Assembly (NCBI RefSeq): GCF_003254115.1
Contig: NZ_QKZV01000003.1
Span: 362,501-426,500, forward strand
Length of the DNA: 64,000 bases
Direction: 5' to 3'
From: Hydrotalea sandarakina
Lineage (GTDB): Bacteria; Bacteroidota; Bacteroidia; Chitinophagales; Chitinophagaceae
Below are positions 19,525-27,793 of this stretch, one piece after another (the stretch's first letter is position 1; each line of letters begins with the position of its first letter). The notes beneath the pieces were generated by a model. That model did not search any database, had not been told where the DNA came from, and saw only the letters and a program-made list of their open reading frames with translations. Made by a program: the position numbers and the translations under genes.

Positions 19525-19545
19525 CTTGATTTGACATATATCAAG
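19525..19545. promoter_or_regulatory. Inverted repeat in the susC/AraC divergent region
   Basis: CTTGAT and ATCAAG form a perfect 6-bp dyad with a 9-nt spacer, midway between the two divergent start codons. It is a possible regulator site. Short dyads also occur by chance in AT-rich DNA. Confidence 0.35.
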
Positions 19546-19646
19546 AATATTTTAAAACAATACTTTTTTAGCCTAAAATGAATAATTTTATGCCGGATGC
19601 AGCGTTTTAAAAGTCAAGTTGTCTAAGGAAAATTTAAATCGGTTAC

Positions 19647-20540
19647 ATGCATAATCCGACTAAAATTCTAAAAGAAATTATTCCATTAACCCAGAATGAT
19701 TGCTTCACCATTTTTGCAAGGGAAAAGCAATCCGTTGATTATCCTTTACACTACCACGAAGAAATTGAGTTAAATTTTATCATGAATGCACCTAAAGCAA
19801 GAAGAGTAATAGGTGATCATATGGGTGAAACGGATAATCTTGAGCTAGTACTAATTGGTTCTAATTTGCAACACGGCTGGTTCAATCATCAATGTACCAG
19901 TAAAGAAATTACTGAAATAACAATTCAATTTCATCCCGATTTATTTGATGACAATTTGCTAAAACGTAATCAACTCAGCTATATTAAAAACCTTTTACAA
20001 CTTTCATCACGTGGCATATTATTTTCCAAACAAACTGCTTCAGCAGTAAAACCTTTGTTATTAAAACTGCCACAAAAACAAGGTTTTGAATCAGTTTTAG
20101 AATTGTTTACCATTTTGCACCAACTATCAACTTCCAAAAATTATCGACTTCTAGCGTCTAATAACAACCTTCATAAAATAAAAACAAATAATTATGGTAA
20201 TTCACGCTTGGAAGCAGTGATGGAGTATTTGAATAATCATTTTCACCAACCAATCAATCTTGCTGACATTGCCAATATAGCCGCAATGACAGAAGTTTCA
20301 TTCAGCCGATTTTTTAAAAACAGAACAGGCCAAACTTTTATTGATACTTTAAACGAAATTAGAATTGGCCATGCTGCAAGATTATTAATTGAAACCAATT
20401 TAAGCATAAATGAAATAGCAGATAAATGTGGCTATAACAACATGAGTAATTTTAATCGCGCCTTTAAAAAAAGAAAACAATGTACACCTAAGGAGTTTAG
20501 GGAAACTTATACAGACTTTGGTACAAAAATGTTTATTTAA
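19647..20540 (+). CDS. AraC family transcriptional regulator
   Basis: 297 residues. The N-terminal half is a cupin-like sensor domain (HYHEEIELNFIMNAPKARRVIGDH, with GSNLQHGWF), and the C-terminal 100 residues carry the two AraC helix-turn-helix motifs: INLADIANIAAMTEVSFSRFFKNRTG and LSINEIADKCGYNNMSNFNRAFKKRKQCTPKEFRE. It is transcribed away from the SusC operon and probably activates it on sensing a sugar or oligosaccharide. It is a one-component cytoplasmic regulator, unlike the hybrid two-component sensors common in Bacteroides PULs. Confidence 0.92.
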   Translation: MHNPTKILKEIIPLTQNDCFTIFAREKQSVDYPLHYHEEIELNFIMNAPKARRVIGDHMGETDNLELVLIGSNLQHGWFNHQCTSKEITEITIQFHPDLFDDNLLKRNQLSYIKNLLQLSSRGILFSKQTASAVKPLLLKLPQKQGFESVLELFTILHQLSTSKNYRLLASNNNLHKIKTNNYGNSRLEAVMEYLNNHFHQPINLADIANIAAMTEVSFSRFFKNRTGQTFIDTLNEIRIGHAARLLIETNLSINEIADKCGYNNMSNFNRAFKKRKQCTPKEFRETYTDFGTKMFI

Positions 20541-20553
20541 AAAATGTATTGCG

Positions 20554-21093
20554 TCATTTAACCGCCATTACATTTAATTGTACTAATACCGTATTAGCCA
20601 AAACCCAACTTGAAGAACCAACACCAAAATCTAAACGATTAATGGTAAACTGACCTTGCAAACGATATCCTATTGACGTAGCCTCAACTTTAAATGGGAA
20701 ATTAATTGTTTTAGAAACACCTTTTATAGTTAATTTTCCGGTAACCCAACACATTCCATCTGTCAAGTTTTTATATACATTAGTAGATATGAAATGCAGT
20801 TCTGGGAACTTTTCCACATCAAAATAATCACTTGCACGCAAATGCTGATCTCGTGCATTGATCCCTGTATTTACAGTGGCCGCTTCAACCGTTACATTAA
20901 AATAGTCTTTGGTACAGTCTTGTTCGTTAATAATCATTTCACCTTGTAATCCCTTTAGCGTTCCCGAAGTATTAATGCCAAAGTTTTTAATGGTAAAACG
21001 AATGTGGGAAGCTGCATCATCGGGATGAAAAATTTGAGCATTTACCTGCATAAAAAGCATGAAACAACTTACCAACAAACTAATTCTTATCAT
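20554..21093 (-). CDS. YceI family polyisoprenoid-binding lipocalin
   Basis: 179 residues with a signal peptide (MIRISLLVSCFMLFMQVNAQ). The mature part fits the YceI fold: DDAASHIRFTIKNFGINTSGTLKG, ARDQHLRASDYFDVEKFPELHF, and VTGKLTIKGVSKTINFPFKVE. Structures of YceI proteins show a lipocalin-like barrel holding an isoprenoid lipid; the Thermus homologue TT1927b was solved with a polyprenyl chain inside. The gene is 39 bp downstream of the oxidoreductase and on the same strand, so it is probably the last gene of the UbiA/polyketide synthase operon. A periplasmic carrier for the operon's lipid product is an attractive but unproven role. Confidence 0.88.
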   Translation of the reverse strand: MIRISLLVSCFMLFMQVNAQIFHPDDAASHIRFTIKNFGINTSGTLKGLQGEMIINEQDCTKDYFNVTVEAATVNTGINARDQHLRASDYFDVEKFPELHFISTNVYKNLTDGMCWVTGKLTIKGVSKTINFPFKVEATSIGYRLQGQFTINRLDFGVGSSSWVLANTVLVQLNVMAVK

Positions 21094-21132
21094 ATATGCA
21101 TTTTAGCCTTATATCTATTCAACAAAGCAAAA

Positions 21133-22272
21133 CTAAAATGGTTGGCCATGTGTAGCAGCGATGATATGCCTGGCTAAGAAAGGTAAGCGGCGCATTACTC
21201 CTAAAGAAAGAGAAGTGAGCCAATCTGCACCCATTAATGATTGTACTTTTCTTCCATACCATAATCGAGTTTTGAAATGGTGTTCCCAATCAATCCTGTA
21301 TTGTCGTTCCATTTCAAGCCTATTAATCATACCTTTCAAAAACTTGTCAACCACAGTAAAAGCTAATTTGCCGGAATGCATTGCCATACTCATTCCATTA
21401 CCACATAAAGGGGTAATTAAACCCGCAGCATCACCAACCATTAAAACATGATTTTGTATTTGCGTTTTGGGTGCAAAAGATACCTGTGCAATAGCCTCGG
21501 GTTTTGCGTATAAAAATTCTGCCTCACTAAAAATTTTTTTTAAAGCGGGATTTTGATACAAAACCCTTTCTTGCATTGCCTCAATACTGTTTTCATTTTC
21601 CTTCAAGTTACGCATTGTAGTAAGATAACACAAGCAACATTTTTCATCTTCAATCATGGAAATACCGCAATAGCCATTTTTGAAATTATGCAGTGCTATC
21701 AAATTATTGGGAAAGTGATATTTAATGTGATATTTAATGCCAATAAAATTATTACAGGATGAAAATTTTCTTTCTTCGTTAATTCTTTTCAACTGAACAT
21801 CTATATTGCTTCGTTTACCAAAACTGCCTATAACAACTCTTGATGAAAAATTTCCCTTGGTGGTAACTACCGCAAAAAAATCTTGCAAAAAGTTGATGTT
21901 CATCACTTTTGTTCCTGCAAATACTTGTACATTTTTTTCAATGGCAAGTTTATATAATTCATCATCTAACTTAAACCTGCTTATACCAAAGCCCCCTAAA
22001 TCTAATTGAAACGGATAGGCATTGCCTTTGATATCTGTTACCAGCAATTGTTGAATTTCAGGTAATTGCCATGAGTTTAATGGCAATCCTAATTCAATTA
22101 AAAAAGATTTGCTTTCATTACTCACATATTCACCGCAAACTTTATGAAATGGATATTCCTCTTTTTCAAAAACAGCAACATTGTAACCGGCATTTGCACA
22201 TTGAATGGCAAAAGTTAAACCACCCAAGCCACCACCTGCAACAATTATATCAAAATTAATTTCTCTTTGCAT
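21133..22272 (-). CDS. FAD-dependent oxidoreductase, geranylgeranyl-reductase-like
   Basis: 379 residues of the group A FAD monooxygenase/geranylgeranyl reductase family. The dinucleotide motif VAGGGLGGLTFAIQCANAGY is at residues about 11-30, followed by VAVFEKEEYPFHKVCGEYVS. The second FAD motif HVLMVGDAAGLITPLCGNGMSMAM is near residue 280. Members either hydroxylate aromatic rings or reduce isoprenoid double bonds; both fit a pathway with a polyketide synthase and a prenyltransferase. Its start overlaps the end of the methyltransferase gene by 17 bp, so translation is coupled. Confidence 0.85.
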   Translation of the reverse strand: MQREINFDIIVAGGGLGGLTFAIQCANAGYNVAVFEKEEYPFHKVCGEYVSNESKSFLIELGLPLNSWQLPEIQQLLVTDIKGNAYPFQLDLGGFGISRFKLDDELYKLAIEKNVQVFAGTKVMNINFLQDFFAVVTTKGNFSSRVVIGSFGKRSNIDVQLKRINEERKFSSCNNFIGIKYHIKYHFPNNLIALHNFKNGYCGISMIEDEKCCLCYLTTMRNLKENENSIEAMQERVLYQNPALKKIFSEAEFLYAKPEAIAQVSFAPKTQIQNHVLMVGDAAGLITPLCGNGMSMAMHSGKLAFTVVDKFLKGMINRLEMERQYRIDWEHHFKTRLWYGRKVQSLMGADWLTSLSLGVMRRLPFLARHIIAATHGQPF

Positions 22273-22960
22273 GTTGTACCAAGATTAAATATCGAAATGC
22301 CCATTTCCAAGAAATAGTATAATGTTGAATATCAGCAAATTCCAATAAAGAAATCCACTCCGTTTTTCGCCATCCTTTTGCTACGCTTAAAGCTGCATCG
22401 TGCTTTACTAAATATGATTTTGAAAAGATTTTAGTGAGGAATAAAATTGAATAGTATGCGAAACCATTTCTATGCAAATCATTTATAAAAAAACCTAACT
22501 CGCAATTTTCTTTCATCCATTTTAATTGAAAACAAATTTCTTTTTCGGTGAAATGATGGCAGAACAAACTTGAAAATATAATATCGGGTTTTTGTTTAAA
22601 ATGAACAGTTGCAAAATCTGCTACTATCCAATTCGTATTCATCCTGCTGTCAAATAATGCTTTAGCAACTTCAATACAATTTTCGTTTTTATCAATACCT
22701 ACTATGCTGATTGTAATATTATGTTGAATACAAAAAGTAGCAATAGCTTTTAAATTATCACCTCCACCACAACCTATTTCACAAACAGTAACTGATTTCC
22801 TATTACCTACTAATTTTTTAAATCCATTCAATGTAATTTTATGGCCGCCTAACCAAGTATTAATCACATTCAATTCCTGCATGTTTATTTTGATTTCCTC
22901 AAAAGGGATATTCTCCCCATCTAATAATTCAGGTTGATATGATCGATTTTGCAAATTCAT
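22256..22960 (-). CDS. Class I SAM-dependent methyltransferase
   Basis: 234 residues. SAM motif I is VCEIGCGGGDNLKAIA and the acidic motif II end is SIVGIDKNENCIEVA; IIFSSLFCHHFTEKEI corresponds to the post-III region of UbiE/COQ5-like enzymes. The substrate cannot be read from the sequence. The gene overlaps the polyketide synthase stop (ATGA, 22957-22960) and the next gene (22256-22272), so it is firmly inside the operon. It probably O- or C-methylates the aromatic product of the type III synthase. Confidence 0.85.
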   Translation of the reverse strand: MNLQNRSYQPELLDGENIPFEEIKINMQELNVINTWLGGHKITLNGFKKLVGNRKSVTVCEIGCGGGDNLKAIATFCIQHNITISIVGIDKNENCIEVAKALFDSRMNTNWIVADFATVHFKQKPDIIFSSLFCHHFTEKEICFQLKWMKENCELGFFINDLHRNGFAYYSILFLTKIFSKSYLVKHDAALSVAKGWRKTEWISLLEFADIQHYTISWKWAFRYLILVQHAKRN

Positions 22961-24048
22961 ATTAAAGTAGCAGTAAAGGTTTCCATTGTTAAACCGGGGC
23001 CAAATGCTATTCCAAAAACGGATTCCTCATGCAATGGCTTTTGCTTCATAATTTCATTTAACACAAATAATATACTTGGCGAAGACATATTGCCATAGTT
23101 TTCTAAAACATATCGGGAAGGGATTGTTTTACACGGCGGCAATTGTAATTTTTGTTCAATTACGTCAATAATTTTTCTTCCGCCGGGATGAATACACCAG
23201 TGTACAATATCTGGCGTTGAAAGTTTATTTTTTTCTAACGCAGTGGCAACTAATACATCAATATCACTTTCTATAATTGTTGGAATAAAACTGCTCAAAG
23301 TCATCTCAAAACCATTGTTACCAATTTGCCAGGCCATATCATTTTTGCCTTTATTTTCAATTGAAGAATAAAAATTATTCAATTGTATTACTGCTTTGGA
23401 ATTATTTTGGAGAATTTGATTAGAAACCAATACAGCAGCGGCACCATCAGCAAACAACATGCTACTTGTTGCATTATCGTCCGAAAATTTGGGTTGAAAA
23501 TGTATTGTACATAATTCAACAGCAACTATTGCAACCAAAGCATTGGGTTCGGCATTACAAATATAATTAGCCATTTTTAGTGCATGAATGGCTGCATAAC
23601 ATCCCATAAAATTAACAGAGGTTCTAAAAATGCTTTTAGACATTTGAAGCATTTCAACCAATTGCAAATCAATACCGGGTGCACACATACCTGTACAACT
23701 TACCGTAATAAGATGCGTAATTTCAGAAGATACTGCTACCCCTTCTAAACAATGTTGAACAGCAGAAAAAGCCAATTGTGGCGCCAAGGACTGATAAACT
23801 TCCATACGTTTAGCTACGGTAGGATTCTCATTCCCTTCAAAAAACAATTGTCTATTATTTAGTTCATGATCCGAAAAGTCTGATAAAACGGAGTAGCGTT
23901 GACGAATGCCACTTTGACGGTATAAATAGGCTAAGATTCGTTTTTGTGATTGGTTTAAAGCATACATATCCTGCATAAAATGCAGAATATTGATTTGCTG
24001 ATGACAATATTTTGGCACCGCTGTTCCTATGGATATAATATTAGCCAA
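22957..24048 (-). CDS. Type III polyketide synthase (chalcone/stilbene synthase family)
   Basis: 363 residues, the usual homodimer subunit size. The catalytic triad is visible: Cys150 in NFMGCYAA, His287 in CIHPGGRKI and Asn320 in NYGNMSSPS. The C-terminal loop AFGPGLTMET matches the family GFGPG block. Such enzymes extend a starter acyl-CoA with malonyl-CoA and cyclise the chain to resorcinols, pyrones or phloroglucinols. The start is a TTG at 24048 overlapping the UbiA stop region by 8 bp; it yields the standard N-terminus ANIISIGTAVPKY and no ATG is better placed. The starter specificity is unknown. Confidence 0.93.
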   Translation of the reverse strand: MANIISIGTAVPKYCHQQINILHFMQDMYALNQSQKRILAYLYRQSGIRQRYSVLSDFSDHELNNRQLFFEGNENPTVAKRMEVYQSLAPQLAFSAVQHCLEGVAVSSEITHLITVSCTGMCAPGIDLQLVEMLQMSKSIFRTSVNFMGCYAAIHALKMANYICNAEPNALVAIVAVELCTIHFQPKFSDDNATSSMLFADGAAAVLVSNQILQNNSKAVIQLNNFYSSIENKGKNDMAWQIGNNGFEMTLSSFIPTIIESDIDVLVATALEKNKLSTPDIVHWCIHPGGRKIIDVIEQKLQLPPCKTIPSRYVLENYGNMSSPSILFVLNEIMKQKPLHEESVFGIAFGPGLTMETFTATLI

Positions 24049-24904
24049 ATTGTTGCAGTATAAGTATAAAAATAAAAGCTACATTAGTAAATATAGCAGC
24101 AATCCAATTCATTCGCATTGTTTGTTTAAAGTTTGCCTGTGCTGAATCTTTCCATACGCAATACAACCAGTAAAAAAAGTTAACCAATACCGGTAAAAAG
24201 AATAATTGAATAACAATAAATACATAGGCAGCACCAATACTTATAAAATAGTATGCCATGCATAAAAATGCCAGCATGTACATGAACATACAAAACAAAA
24301 ATGTTCCTCTCACCCCCAATAACATGGATATGGTAGTTACCCCATCTGCCTTGTCGGCTTCATGTTGATACACTTGTGTAATTGGATAAAAACCACCAAT
24401 TAATAAAATAGAAATAACAGCACCCATTATAGGGAATGTAACAATTGATTCACCGGTTGCGGCAACATAAACAGTAAAAAAAATTAACCCACCTTGATTA
24501 AATACCACTGTGAGAAAGCCAATAATTGGAAATTTTTTTAGTCGAATTCCTCTGTAACTATATAGCCGAGAAAAACATACGTATATGCAAATACCTATGC
24601 CAACAGTTGTACTTAACCAAAATGCCCATAAAACCGCTAACACATCCATTATGAAGGAAACATAAAATAGTTGCTTAGTGGGCAACATTGGTTTAGCTAC
24701 CCCGCCAATACTTTCTGTATCCTTATCCATGTAACTATTATAGGCATTACTGGCAGGATATAATAATACATGAATAATAATAAAAAGCTGCAATACATTT
24801 TCCCAATGTATTGTTTTTACAAACAATAAAGCAAACCAAAATACCGGCATTAAAAAAAAAGAAAAAGGGAAGCGTAACAATTGTATAGTGGATTGCTTTA
24901 GCAT
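24041..24904 (-). CDS. UbiA family prenyltransferase
   Basis: 287 residues with about eight or nine membrane segments. The first Asp-rich region is NAYNSYMDKDTES (53-65), corresponding to the family NxxxDxxxD prenyl-diphosphate site; the second is YQHEADKADGVTTISMLLG. UbiA proteins attach isoprenoid chains to aromatic acceptors in the membrane. It is the first gene of the operon with the type III synthase, methyltransferase, oxidoreductase and YceI, so the acceptor is probably the polyketide made by the next gene. The standard menaquinone enzyme MenA is an alternative, but no men gene lies nearby. Confidence 0.88.
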   Translation of the reverse strand: MLKQSTIQLLRFPFSFFLMPVFWFALLFVKTIHWENVLQLFIIIHVLLYPASNAYNSYMDKDTESIGGVAKPMLPTKQLFYVSFIMDVLAVLWAFWLSTTVGIGICIYVCFSRLYSYRGIRLKKFPIIGFLTVVFNQGGLIFFTVYVAATGESIVTFPIMGAVISILLIGGFYPITQVYQHEADKADGVTTISMLLGVRGTFLFCMFMYMLAFLCMAYYFISIGAAYVFIVIQLFFLPVLVNFFYWLYCVWKDSAQANFKQTMRMNWIAAIFTNVAFIFILILQQFG

Positions 24905-24977
24905 AGTTGATTATTATCGTCGAACTTTTTTGTTCGTGGAATGGATAATTTATGAAAACGCTTCCCTTTCAATACCA

Positions 24978-26381
24978 CTAATCCAATAAATGCTCTGAAT
25001 GAAGTTCAGGAATTACTACTTCTTTAAATCCTTTTCGCAATAATCTACTGCGAAAATCTTGTTGAACATCATATTCCCCATGTACTAAAAATAATATACG
25101 CACCAAATCTTTTTGTTGGCAAGCTACAAACTGCAATAAATCGTCATAATCACCATGTGCACTCATACTATGCATTTCACCGATTTCTGCTACAACTTTA
25201 TAATAATCCGCAAATATTTTTACCTCTTTTGCACCTGCCAATAAACGTCCGCCAAGGGTATGCGGCTCGCAATAGCCTACCATTAAAATGGTATTTTTAC
25301 TATCGCCTATATTATTCAATATATGATGTTTTACCCTGCCTGCATCTGCCATTCCACTTGCAGAAATAATAACACAAGGTTCTGTTTTAAAATTCAATGC
25401 TTTACTTTCATCGACAGTTTTAATAAAAGTGAGACCGGGAAAATCAAATGGATCACTATCTTGTTCCATAACCTTTCTAATTCTGCTATTAAAGTATTGC
25501 GGATATGACTTAACCACTTGTGTAGCTTCTCTGCTTAAGGGACTATCCACATAAACAGCCACTTTAGGCAATCTTCTTTCTAAAGAAAGTTGATTTAAAG
25601 CATACAATAATTCCTGTGTACGACCTACACTAAATGCAGGTATAATTAATTTTCCTTTTTTTTCTACACAAGTATGTTCAATCCATTTTAATAAAGTATC
25701 CGGAACACTATGTACATCATCATGTAGCTTATTACCATAGGTACTCTCTAAAATAATGTAATCAGATTGCGGAAATGTTTGTGGGGATCGTAAAATAACA
25801 TCATTATATCTACCCACATCACCACTGAAAGTTATTTGCTTTGTTTGGCCATTTTCAGTAATACGTAAATGTATGGCTGCACTACCAATAATATGCCCAG
25901 TATCGGTGAACATAAATTCAATGCCCGGCTCAATAGTTGTCCATACACCATATTCGGCCAAATTAAAATAATCAAAAGCTTTTTCTGCATCCGATAAATC
26001 GTATAAAGGTTCATAAGGAGGAAGCCCTTGCTTGGCTCTTTTTTTATTAATGAATTTCGTATCATCGCGTTGAATTTCTGCAGAATCTTGTAATAAAACA
26101 TCACTCAATTCGCGAGTTGCAGGTGTTGAAAATATTTTACCCTGAAAACCTTCTTTCACCAACTTTGGTATTAAACCACAGTGATCAATATGTGCATGCG
26201 ATAAAATTAAATAATCAATTTCAGAGGGTACAAAACCAAATTGCATATTTAATTGTTCAGTTTCTTTACCCAACCCTTGAAACATACCACAATCTAACAA
26301 TATTTTTCTTCCATTATCTAAGGTTACTAAATGTTTTGTGCCGGTAACCATTCTGGCAGCACCGTGAAATGTAATTTTCAT
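24978..26381 (-). CDS. MBL-fold beta-CASP ribonuclease
   Basis: 467 residues from the ATG at 26381 (an in-frame TTG two codons earlier is not needed). The metallo-beta-lactamase zinc motif is LSHAHIDHCG, preceded by LLDCGMFQG and followed by TGHIIGSAAIHL and FSGDVGR. The beta-CASP part includes IIPAFSVGRTQELLYAL, VIISASGMADAGRVKHHI, and the C-terminal RMMBL region with EIGEMHSMSAHGDYDDLL. These are the marks of RNA-specific exo/endonucleases related to CPSF73 and archaeal FttA, and it lacks KH domains. It likely acts in RNA processing or decay in the cytoplasm. Confidence 0.93.
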   Translation of the reverse strand: MKITFHGAARMVTGTKHLVTLDNGRKILLDCGMFQGLGKETEQLNMQFGFVPSEIDYLILSHAHIDHCGLIPKLVKEGFQGKIFSTPATRELSDVLLQDSAEIQRDDTKFINKKRAKQGLPPYEPLYDLSDAEKAFDYFNLAEYGVWTTIEPGIEFMFTDTGHIIGSAAIHLRITENGQTKQITFSGDVGRYNDVILRSPQTFPQSDYIILESTYGNKLHDDVHSVPDTLLKWIEHTCVEKKGKLIIPAFSVGRTQELLYALNQLSLERRLPKVAVYVDSPLSREATQVVKSYPQYFNSRIRKVMEQDSDPFDFPGLTFIKTVDESKALNFKTEPCVIISASGMADAGRVKHHILNNIGDSKNTILMVGYCEPHTLGGRLLAGAKEVKIFADYYKVVAEIGEMHSMSAHGDYDDLLQFVACQQKDLVRILFLVHGEYDVQQDFRSRLLRKGFKEVVIPELHSEHLLD

Positions 26382-26458
26382 ATTCAAATTAAAAATAAAT
26401 TATTAAATGTTTGTTTTTAAAGTTAATACAAATTCATATTCAACTTTCAAATACCGGT

Positions 26459-26944
26459 TTATTTTCTTTTAAAACTCCAGTTAAATTCAAAATTGGCAAC
26501 AATTTCATGATGTTCATTTACACCAACTGATCGGCAGATAATGCTAACACCTTCACCTGTATTAATGGTTTGTTGAATAGCTGCAGCAATGTCATCACCG
26601 TTAGTACATTTAAAATGAATAGCACCGGTAGCTTTTTTCAGAAATTGGGCATTTAACCCCACCACCAACATGCTTACGTTAGCTTGTTTATCGGCAATGT
26701 GTGCAAAAGCTAAAATACCGGTGCTTAACTCTGCTGCCATACTCAGCACAGCAAAATATATGGAACGAAATGGATTTTTATTTAAATAACGATACTTTAC
26801 ACCAATAACTGCCTCGTTGGTTGTTAATTGCTTTACACGTAAACCTGCCCAAAATGCCATGGGCAGATTTTTTAATAAAAAAAATTGATATAGGAATGGG
26901 TTACTAACAACCTTTTGAAAGGATTGGAATGATTGTACTTTCAT
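26459..26944 (-). CDS. DUF4442 hotdog-fold protein
   Basis: 161 residues. The sequence fits DUF4442, a hotdog (PaaI-like thioesterase) family: NLPMAFWAGLRVKQLTTNEAVIGVKYRYLNKNPFRSIYFAVLSMAAELSTG spans the central helix and first strands. A Glu in MAAELSTG takes the position of the active acidic residue in related thioesterases. The substrate is unknown, perhaps an acyl-CoA. It is about 60 bp downstream of the MlaE-like permease gene on the same strand and may share its transcript. Confidence 0.8.
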   Translation of the reverse strand: MKVQSFQSFQKVVSNPFLYQFFLLKNLPMAFWAGLRVKQLTTNEAVIGVKYRYLNKNPFRSIYFAVLSMAAELSTGILAFAHIADKQANVSMLVVGLNAQFLKKATGAIHFKCTNGDDIAAAIQQTINTGEGVSIICRSVGVNEHHEIVANFEFNWSFKRK

Positions 26945-27006
26945 ATGTGCAAACTGAATAAACTACAATTTAACAAATTGTAGCCGGTAACCCAAACAAA
27001 ATAACA

Positions 27007-27744
27007 TTAAAGCAATAAAGCAGCTAATGCATAATCGGCAAACAAAATCAAAATACAACTGGTAACTACGGCACGGGTACTAGCCTTTCCAATTTCTAAT
27101 GCACCACCCTTTACAAAGTAACCAAAATAAGCAGGAACACTGCTAATAATAAAAGCAAAGGTGTATGATTTGTATAAAGCAAATTGTATGTTGTAAAGAT
27201 TTAAATTTTGCCGTAAACCAACATCATAAATATCATATGATATAATGCCGGTTAAACTGCCGGCTTCCCTTCCACCCCATATTCCTAACACAGCAGAAAT
27301 AACTATTAATGCTGGAACAACTATTAATGCTGCTAAAATTTTAGGGAACAATAAATAACTTTTTGTATTGATACCCATAATTTCTATGGCATCAATTTGT
27401 TCGCTAATGCGCATATTACCCAATTCACTTGCAATTTTACTACCAACTACTCCCGCCAAAACAATACAAACAACGGTGGGTGAAAGTTCCAAAATCATAC
27501 TATCACGAACAATTTGTGCAATGGTTGCCTGTGGCACTAATGGGCTAACCAATTGATAGGCTGTTTGTACAGTGGTTACCGCACCTAAGAACAAAGAAAT
27601 TATCACAACAATTGGCAAGGCGCCAACACCAATATCAACACATTGGTTCATTAGTTCCTTCCAATACATTTTCCAGTTTTCGGGCTTGGTAAACATGCCC
27701 TTCAACAACAATAAAAAAGCGCCTAGATGCGAGAAAAATGACAT
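27007..27744 (-). CDS. MlaE family ABC transporter permease
   Basis: 245 residues with five or so membrane segments. Family blocks are VDIGVGALPIVVIISLFLGAVTTVQTAYQL, the conserved LVLAGRVGA-like IVLAGVVGSKIASELGNMRISEQIDAIEIMGI, and YLLFPKILAALIVVPALIV. MlaE forms the inner-membrane core of lipid transport complexes that move phospholipid between membranes. An Mla-type ATPase is encoded at 43386 in this window, 15.6 kb away and on the other strand; an MCE-domain partner is not present. Confidence 0.93.
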   Translation of the reverse strand: MSFFSHLGAFLLLLKGMFTKPENWKMYWKELMNQCVDIGVGALPIVVIISLFLGAVTTVQTAYQLVSPLVPQATIAQIVRDSMILELSPTVVCIVLAGVVGSKIASELGNMRISEQIDAIEIMGINTKSYLLFPKILAALIVVPALIVISAVLGIWGGREAGSLTGIISYDIYDVGLRQNLNLYNIQFALYKSYTFAFIISSVPAYFGYFVKGGALEIGKASTRAVVTSCILILFADYALAALLL

Positions 27745-27793
27745 TCGTTTTCGTTTGTGTATAGTTAGTTTGTAAAAAAACTTATTAAAAATA

